From the NCBI RefSeq assembly GCF_001620365.2, contig NZ_LQMT02000025.1:97594-161593 (forward strand): DNA of 64,000 nucleotides. Direction: 5' to 3'. This document shows, in pieces, positions 59,161-64,000 of the stretch. The notes beneath the pieces were generated by a model. The model saw only the letters and a program-made list of their open reading frames with translations. It had not been told where the DNA came from and did no database searches. The translations under genes and the position numbers were made by a program. The stretch comes from Amycolatopsis keratiniphila subsp. keratiniphila. GTDB taxonomy: Bacteria > Actinomycetota > Actinomycetes > Mycobacteriales > Pseudonocardiaceae. Each line of letters begins with the position of its first letter. Position 1 is the stretch's first letter.

Positions 59161-59613
59161 ATGACCGAGCGACCGGCGAAGGCCTCGATCGTCAGCGGGT
59201 ACTTCAACCCGCTCCACCAGGGCCACCTCGACCTGTTCGAAGCCGCTCAGGCCAGGTCCGGCTACCTGATCGTCATCGTCAACAACGATCACCAGCAGGT
59301 CCTGAAGAAGGGCAGGGTGATCCAGGTCGAGGACGTCCGGGCCCGGATCGTCCGCGCGCTGCGCATCGTCGACGACGTGTACATCGCCGTCGAGCAGGGG
59401 CCGGGCATCAACGAGTCGTTCGACCTGATCCGCGCGGCGTACCCGGACACGGAGCTCGAGTTCTGCAACGGCGGCGACCGGCGCAACGTCGACGAGCTCC
59501 CGGCCGACGAGGTCGAGGCAGGAGCCCGGAACAACATCTCGATGATCTACGGCATCGGCGGCACGGACAAGGCCGACTCCAGCACCCGGATCCTTTCGGA
59601 CATGGAAGCCTGA
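59161..59613 (+). CDS. Cytidylyltransferase-like nucleotidyltransferase
   Basis: 150 residues from ATG 59161. HxGH signature SGYFNPLHQGHLDLFEAA and the later ISMIYGIGGTDKADSSTRIL (ISSTxxx position) define a TagD/RfaE-type nucleotidyltransferase. It activates a sugar- or alcohol-phosphate with CTP or ATP; the natural substrate is unclear. Single gene divergent from the glycosylase. Confidence 0.88.
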   Translation: MTERPAKASIVSGYFNPLHQGHLDLFEAAQARSGYLIVIVNNDHQQVLKKGRVIQVEDVRARIVRALRIVDDVYIAVEQGPGINESFDLIRAAYPDTELEFCNGGDRRNVDELPADEVEAGARNNISMIYGIGGTDKADSSTRILSDMEA

Positions 59614-59663
59614 CACCGATATTTGTCGGATGACGTTCGCGGGTCTGCTGACGGCGGCCGCTC

Positions 59664-59679
59664 CTAGGGCCTACCCTAG
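59664..59679 (+). promoter_or_regulatory. Inverted repeat CTAGGG-CCTA-CCCTAG overlapping a probable -10
   Basis: The 16-bp inverted repeat sits 60 bp before the gene at 59739 and contains TACCCT (59672-59677), a common actinobacterial -10. Possible repressor site. Confidence 0.35.
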
Positions 59680-59738
59680 ACAACACACAGTCGGCCCTGA
59701 ACCCAGAGGGCCCCAGGTCAGTCGGGAGGCCTAGGGGA

Positions 59739-60239
59739 ATGGACCCCCGTGCTCGGGCGGACGCCTTGCTCGCACGCGCAAGCGCGCGTGGAGCCTTCGT
59801 CGTGACACCGGACAACGCGACGTCTCCGATGGACTCCGCGAACACTCAGCAGATCCCCCGGTCGGTGGTCGCCGAGATCGACCGTTCGTCGGACCCGGAC
59901 ACGACCACTCAGCTACCGGCTTCGCTGATCGCGGAGAACGACCACCCGCTCGCGGGACCCGAACCGACGACACGGCTGGATCTGCCGGCGGTGCGGGGCG
60001 AAGGCTCGACCCAGCCGCAGCCGTACCCCCGGCGTCCCGGTACCCCTCAGCCGACCAGACCGCTGCCGCAGGCGACGACCCCGCTCACCCGGCGGCCGCC
60101 CGCCGCGCCGGTGCAGAGCCCGCTGATCGAGCAGCCGGAGCAGGAGACCGTCGAAAACGAGGTCGGCGGCTTGGTGCCCACGGTGAAGCAGAACCCCTCG
60201 GGGCGTTCGAACCTCTCGCGCCGGCTGGACGGCATCTAG
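59739..60239 (+). CDS. Hydrophilic low-complexity protein with repeated T-Q/R-x-P units
   Basis: 166 residues. N-terminal basic helix (ARADALLARASARGAF), then three related units: TQQIPRSVVAEID, TTQLPASLIAEND and TTRLDLPAV, then a Pro/Gln/Thr-rich segment. No enzyme motif, helix bundle or signal is apparent. I do not recognise the family. The gene stops 13 bp before a perfect hairpin. Confidence 0.65.
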   Translation: MDPRARADALLARASARGAFVVTPDNATSPMDSANTQQIPRSVVAEIDRSSDPDTTTQLPASLIAENDHPLAGPEPTTRLDLPAVRGEGSTQPQPYPRRPGTPQPTRPLPQATTPLTRRPPAAPVQSPLIEQPEQETVENEVGGLVPTVKQNPSGRSNLSRRLDGI

Positions 60240-60252
60240 CCCTTCCGCACGC

Positions 60253-60305
60253 GCTATGAACGGTCCGTTCCTTGCAAATTTTGCAAGGAACGGACCGTTC
60301 ATAGC
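60253..60305. terminator. Perfect 26-bp hairpin containing the stop of the serine hydrolase gene
   Basis: Arms of 26 bp (each with GAACGGTCCGTTC) pair around a single T; the centre CCTTGCAAATTTTGCAAGG is identical to the hairpin at 30658-30712. The hydrolase stop TGA (60301-60299) lies in its right arm. Confidence 0.75.
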
Positions 60306-61339
60306 ATCCGGATAGCCCGATCGATCTCCTTGATCGCCGCTCCCCCGCCGTACGTGGCGTTGGACAGCATCGCGACATCCAACCCTTCGGCGGGATAGTG
60401 CCGCATGAGCGAGCAAACGCCGACGTTCCCGCCGTCCTTGTAGTAGTGCCGCACCGAACCGTCCGGCGCCAGCACGAATTCGAGGCCGAAGCCGTACCAA
60501 ACGCCGCTGCTGTGGAGAACCTGCGGGGTGAGGAACTCCTTCGTGCGCTCTGGGCTCAAGAGCCGCTCCTCGCGGATCGCGCGCAGAAGCCGGACGAGGT
60601 CGCCGACGGTGCAGTACGCCCCTCCGTCGGGTGAACCGATCGGCGGGTAGCTGAAGATGTTCTGCTTCCAGCCGGTGATCCGCTCGCCATCGAGGATCGG
60701 GTCCCAGCCTTCGGCGACCCTCGGCTGCGGATCACGCCGGTCGAAGAACCCCGAATCGGTCATCCCCGCGCGGTCGAGCACGGTCTCCCGGACGTGGTCG
60801 CGATACGGCCTCCCGGTGATCTCCTCGATCACCAGCCCGGCGAGGACATACCCCGAATTGCAGTACCGGCAGCCCTCACCCGGTGCGAAATTCGGTGCCC
60901 GGTAAGCGAAATTGGGCAGATGGTCACGCGTCTCGACGACCGAGTACACCGGCTTGTCGACCCACAACGCCTCGTAACTCTCGCCCGCTTCCTCGTCCGC
61001 GTCGTCGGCGATCCCGGACGTGTGCGTCAGCAGATGCCGCGTCGTCGCCCCGGCCGAGATCACCGTGCCGTCGAGGTCGATGATCTCGCCGATCGGGCGG
61101 TCGAGGTCCAACCGGCCCTCGTCGGCCAACTGCACTGCGGCGATCGAGGTGACGACCTTGGTGATCGACGCGATGTCGTACCGGATGTCCGGCGCGTTCG
61201 GCACCGACCAGCGGCGGCTGGCCAGGCCGTAGCCATGTTCGAACAGCGTCTCGTCGCCCCGCAGGATCAGCACGACCCCGGAGAAGCGGTCCTCCCCGGC
61301 GCGTTCCGTCAGCCAGGCGTCCAGTGCGGCGAAGTCCAT
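60299..61339 (-). CDS. Serine hydrolase, beta-lactamase/AmpC-like fold
   Basis: 346 residues, no signal peptide. Nucleophile SITK in YDIASITKVV, YCN in CRYCNSGYVLAG, and KDGG (YKDGGNVG) as the third motif. Cytoplasmic penicillin-binding-like esterase or peptidase; substrate unknown. The last codons are inside the hairpin at 60253-60305, so the C terminus (AIRML) is written partly by the repeat. Confidence 0.85.
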   Translation of the reverse strand: MDFAALDAWLTERAGEDRFSGVVLILRGDETLFEHGYGLASRRWSVPNAPDIRYDIASITKVVTSIAAVQLADEGRLDLDRPIGEIIDLDGTVISAGATTRHLLTHTSGIADDADEEAGESYEALWVDKPVYSVVETRDHLPNFAYRAPNFAPGEGCRYCNSGYVLAGLVIEEITGRPYRDHVRETVLDRAGMTDSGFFDRRDPQPRVAEGWDPILDGERITGWKQNIFSYPPIGSPDGGAYCTVGDLVRLLRAIREERLLSPERTKEFLTPQVLHSSGVWYGFGLEFVLAPDGSVRHYYKDGGNVGVCSLMRHYPAEGLDVAMLSNATYGGGAAIKEIDRAIRML

Positions 61340-61397
61340 GCACCGACGGTAACGACGACGGGGAGCCCGGTCGCGTGAATTCCGGTGGCCGGAACGA

Positions 61398-62261
61398 CTA
61401 CTTCCGGCGCGTTTCGAGTTTGAGGCGCAGCGCGAGACCGGCCTTCACCGCGAGCATGACCGGCTTCCACCGGAGACCGCGGTGACGGTCCGCGAGGTAG
61501 CGGTACGCGCTGTCGTGGTGCGCCCGCAGCATCTTCGCCGAAGCCTGCGAAGTCGAGTGCCCGCCGATGTGCATGACACTGGACGAAGGCGCGTACACGT
61601 TCAGCCAGCCGGCGCGGGCCAGCCGGTCGCCGAGGTCGACGTCCTCGAAGTACATGAAGTAGCGCGTGTCGAACCCGTCGACCGAATCGAAGGCCTCGCG
61701 ACGGAACAGCTGGCAGGACCCGGAAAGCCAGCCCGCCGTGCGCTCGACCGGGGTGCCGGTCTCCTGCCGGTACTGCCGCGTCCACGGATTGCCCGGCCAG
61801 ATCTTGCCGAACACCGCGTGCCCGATCCCGCGGCCGAACGACGGCAGCAGCCGGGCCGACGGGTACACGGTGCCGTCGAGATCGTGGATGAGCGGGCCGA
61901 AGGCGCCACCGCGCGGCCAGCGCTCGGCCACCTCGAGCAACGCGTCGAGCGAACCGGGCTCCCATTCGAGGTCCGGGTTCACCACGACGACCCAGCCGTA
62001 GCTGTCGTCGAGCTCCGCGACGCCCCGATTGGCTGCCGTGCCGTACCCGACGTTCTCGCCGATGCTGAGCAGCTTGACGTTGTCCCGGCGGGCGGCCTTC
62101 TCCGGCGCGCCGTCCGTGGAGTCGTTGTCGGCGACGACGACCTGGACGTCCCGGTCCGTCGCCTTCTCGAGGGTGTCGAGGAACTTCTCGAGGGTCTCGC
62201 CGGGGAAGTACGTCACGGTCACGACGGCGATCCCGTCGCCGTAGCTGGGGTGCTCAGTCAC
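61398..62261 (-). CDS. wbbL: WbbL-like rhamnosyltransferase
   Basis: 287 residues from GTG 62261; GTG 62276 is the alternative. GT2 family: VVTVTYFPGETLEKFLDTL, ADNDSTDG, VVVNPDLEW, and the donor-site YFMYFEDVDLGDRLARAGW. Matches the WbbL family that adds rhamnose to GlcNAc-diphosphodecaprenol, the linker of arabinogalactan. In M. tuberculosis the fbiA-fbiB genes lie a few genes away, as here. Confidence 0.9.
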   Translation of the reverse strand: MTEHPSYGDGIAVVTVTYFPGETLEKFLDTLEKATDRDVQVVVADNDSTDGAPEKAARRDNVKLLSIGENVGYGTAANRGVAELDDSYGWVVVVNPDLEWEPGSLDALLEVAERWPRGGAFGPLIHDLDGTVYPSARLLPSFGRGIGHAVFGKIWPGNPWTRQYRQETGTPVERTAGWLSGSCQLFRREAFDSVDGFDTRYFMYFEDVDLGDRLARAGWLNVYAPSSSVMHIGGHSTSQASAKMLRAHHDSAYRYLADRHRGLRWKPVMLAVKAGLALRLKLETRRK

Positions 62262-62315
62262 GCGGCCATTGTCCACCCGTCACCGAACGCGACTTCGGCC
62301 CCACCCCACCGGGGC

Positions 62316-62335
62316 GGTAGCAAAGGTCCCTTGCT
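62316..62335. repeat. Single copy of GGTAGCAAAGGTCCCTTGCT
   Basis: Same word as at 30608 and in the cluster at 47085-47353. It lies upstream of wbbL without its own partner arm. Confidence 0.7.
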
Positions 62336-62363
62336 CTCCGCCCGCCGCCGAGCGCGGGAGTCT

Positions 62364-62408
62364 TGAAGGCCCCCTTTGAGACGTTGAATGTCTCAAAGGA
62401 GGCCTTCA
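62364..62408. terminator. GAAGGCC-type hairpin between glycosyltransferase genes
   Basis: Arms of 19 bp with one mismatch pair around loop GTTGAAT. It lies 11 bp beyond the stop of the 62420-63574 gene in the minus-strand direction and may end or attenuate that transcript before wbbL. Confidence 0.7.
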
Positions 62409-62419
62409 GGACAGCAGAG

Positions 62420-63574
62420 CTAGCTCGCCCGTCGCTGCGAGTGCCGATACCAAGCCTTCGCGTAAGCCTCCCGGTGCCGCTCCGCGGTCGTCGCCCACGA
62501 GAACTCCTTCGCCCGCCGAAGCGCGGCTTCAGCCAGCTCGGCCCGGCGAGCCGGGGCGTCGAGCAGTTCCGAGATGGCCGCGGCGACGTCTCCGGCGCCG
62601 ACACCGCAGTAGGCGACCGCGTCCCCGCCGACCTCCGGCAGGGAAAGCCGTCGTGTCGTGAGCACGCTCGCGCCGCACGCCATCGCCTCCAGCACCGGCA
62701 GTCCGAATCCCTCGCCGAGGCTCGGATAGGCGACCAGCTCGGAGCCGCCGAGGAAACCGGCGAGCGTGTCGAACGGCAGATACCCGGCTCGGATCACCCG
62801 CAGCCGGTGCGGAACGGCGTCCAGCGCGCGTTCGACCTGCGAATCCCAGCCCGGCTGCCCGGCCAGCACCAAGGCGGGCGGGTTCGGCCTGCCGATCACG
62901 GCGTGCGCGAAGCCGCGGATCAGCGCGGGCACGTTCTTGCGTGGTTCCAGCGCGCCGAGGAAGGCGACGTACGGCGTCTTCCCGAGACCGACGGCCTTGC
63001 GCGCGGCTTCGATCTCCGCGGGCGAGGGCGGATGGAACCGATCCGGTTCGACGCCGTGGTGGATGATCTCCAGTTCCGCCGTACGCACCTGGCCGACGCG
63101 TTCCAGTTCGGCCGCCGTCGCGATGCTCGGCACGACACACAGCGTCGCGCGCCGAAGCGCCGTCGCGGTCCAGGCGCGGAAGAAGCGCGCCTTCACCGAA
63201 GAGTGCAGGACCGCGTCGGTGAAGAAGGTCGCGTCGTGCAGCGTCACCACTGAAGCGGCCGGACTGGCCAGCGGCATCGTGTAGTGCGGTGAATGGACGA
63301 CGTCGGCGGCGAGCCGGCGGACCAGCCGGGGCAGGGTCGCCTGCTCCCAGGTCAGCCTGGCCGTCCTGGTCGATGTCGACGGCGAGGTGGGCACGATCCG
63401 CGCGCCGGGCGCGAGCCGGTCGTACAGCACCGCGTCCCGCGGCTGACAGACGACGGTGATCCGCGCGCCGTCCTCGTCCAGCGCCGCGACCAGCGAATCC
63501 ACGTAACGACCGACGCCACCCCGGTCCGCGGGAACGGCAGTCGCGTCGATAAGCACGCGAGGGTCATCGGTCAC
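62420..63574 (-). CDS. Family 4-type glycosyltransferase
   Basis: 384 residues from GTG 63574. Two Rossmann domains: N-terminal VLIDATAVPADRGGVGRYV (acceptor side) and C-terminal VAFLGALEPRKNVPALI, LVAYPSLGEGFGLPVLEAMAC with the E-x7-E motif. Transfers a sugar, often mannose, to a wall or polysaccharide acceptor. TACCCT (on the minus strand, ending 6 bp before GTG) suggests a leaderless start. Upstream gene continues off the window. Confidence 0.88.
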   Translation of the reverse strand: MTDDPRVLIDATAVPADRGGVGRYVDSLVAALDEDGARITVVCQPRDAVLYDRLAPGARIVPTSPSTSTRTARLTWEQATLPRLVRRLAADVVHSPHYTMPLASPAASVVTLHDATFFTDAVLHSSVKARFFRAWTATALRRATLCVVPSIATAAELERVGQVRTAELEIIHHGVEPDRFHPPSPAEIEAARKAVGLGKTPYVAFLGALEPRKNVPALIRGFAHAVIGRPNPPALVLAGQPGWDSQVERALDAVPHRLRVIRAGYLPFDTLAGFLGGSELVAYPSLGEGFGLPVLEAMACGASVLTTRRLSLPEVGGDAVAYCGVGAGDVAAAISELLDAPARRAELAEAALRRAKEFSWATTAERHREAYAKAWYRHSQRRAS

Positions 63575-63626
63575 CCTAGGAGGGTACGGCGGCGCACCAG
63601 GTCCGCGGTGGGGAACCGACAAACTG

Positions 63627-64000
63627 CTAGCGCAGGTGGAGTTCCCAAACCGCGGAAGCGGCTCGTTGCCAGGTGAACTCACTCGAACGACTGAGACCAC
63701 TGTCACGCAGGGCTGCCGCACGCTCCGGCTGGTCGAGGACGTCGCGAAGGGCATCCGCAAGCGCTTGCGCATCGCCGACAGGGACGGCGACGCCCGCTCC
63801 CCCGGCCACCTCGACCAGGGCCGGGACGTCCGAATGCACCACCGGCACCCCGGCCGCCATCGCCTCGATCAGCGGCAGCCCGAATCCCTCCGCCCGGCTC
63901 GGCATCGCCAGCACCGACGCGCCCCGCAGCACGAACGCCAGCTCCGCGTCGCTCACCTTCCCCAGCACCCGGACGTCGGCGCCGTGCTCGCGCGCCAGCG
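63627..64000 (-). CDS. Family 4-type glycosyltransferase, truncated at the window edge
   Basis: Only the last 123 codons are visible. LAFVLRGASVLAMPSRAEGF and GLPLIEAMAAGVPVVHSD carry the E-x7-E donor-binding motif of GT4 enzymes; ELHLR ends the protein. Similar in type to the next gene, with 52 bp between. Probably an operon for wall or exopolysaccharide assembly; start lies beyond the edge. Confidence 0.85.
   Translation of the reverse strand, partial: LAREHGADVRVLGKVSDAELAFVLRGASVLAMPSRAEGFGLPLIEAMAAGVPVVHSDVPALVEVAGGAGVAVPVGDAQALADALRDVLDQPERAAALRDSGLSRSSEFTWQRAASAVWELHLR

Overview
The window comes from a very GC-rich actinomycete. Its content points to the Pseudonocardiaceae, most likely Amycolatopsis or a close relative. 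It carries F420 biosynthesis genes (cofD and a fused cofE/fbiB), a WbbL-like rhamnosyltransferase of arabinogalactan-type walls, glucosyl-3-phosphoglycerate synthase, DUF1707, CHAD and DUF3152 proteins, many TetR regulators, frequent GTG starts and dense 4-nt stop/start overlaps. Several neighbourhoods match mycobacterial order: pmmB near upp, a LOG protein near gpgS with dapE, fdxC-dapC, and fbiA-fbiB with wbbL further on. No rRNA, tRNA, CRISPR array or intact transposase was seen.

Layout. 0-5 kb: end of a phosphohexomutase gene, a flavodoxin-fold protein, then a four-gene coupled operon of an XRE regulator, an ImmA-type HExxH peptidase, a seven-helix membrane protein and an amidohydrolase. 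5-10 kb: a small membrane protein, a HisRS of unusual type, and a MerR regulator with two aldo/keto reductases. 10-17 kb: repeats and a chimeric gene remnant, upp, a phosphatase, a DUF1707 protein, a serine hydrolase, deoC and two aldehyde dehydrogenase genes. 17-23 kb: TetR/P450/ferredoxin, then a long coupled minus-strand operon from a PadR regulator through three tandem HAAS-domain membrane proteins to DivIVA, SRPBCC and Tag proteins. 23-29 kb: cydABDC. 29-34 kb: gpgS, an acyltransferase, two LOG proteins and a GH9 cellulase-like protein. 34-42 kb: an HTH-TPR regulator, secreted M4 and M28 peptidases sharing C-terminal modules, a GH18 chitinase behind a DasR-type site, and a DUF3152 lipoprotein. 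42-52 kb: a second HTH-TPR regulator coupled to an APH(6)-like kinase, dapE, dapD, CHAD, a flavin monooxygenase with a TetR, and dapC-fdxC. 52-64 kb: a GNAT-cofD-cofE-NUDIX operon, membrane and proline-rich proteins, DNA glycosylase, nucleotidyltransferase, serine hydrolase, and a wall or polysaccharide glycosyltransferase cluster running off the right edge.

The strongest signal outside the genes is a set of intergenic hairpins with a shared construction. Many stems carry a 13-bp quasi-palindrome approximating GAARGNNNCYTTC whose centre differs between loci, and several share a loop related to GTTGAA. A second repeat family (ATCACGCGAGTT) forms two inverted clusters. Some hairpins supply the last codons of the neighbouring gene. 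Several promoters look leaderless with palindromic operators (MerR, TetR, DasR types). Start codons were chosen from ribosome-binding sites, stop/start overlaps and family lengths, and all functional calls are by motif recognition, not by database search.
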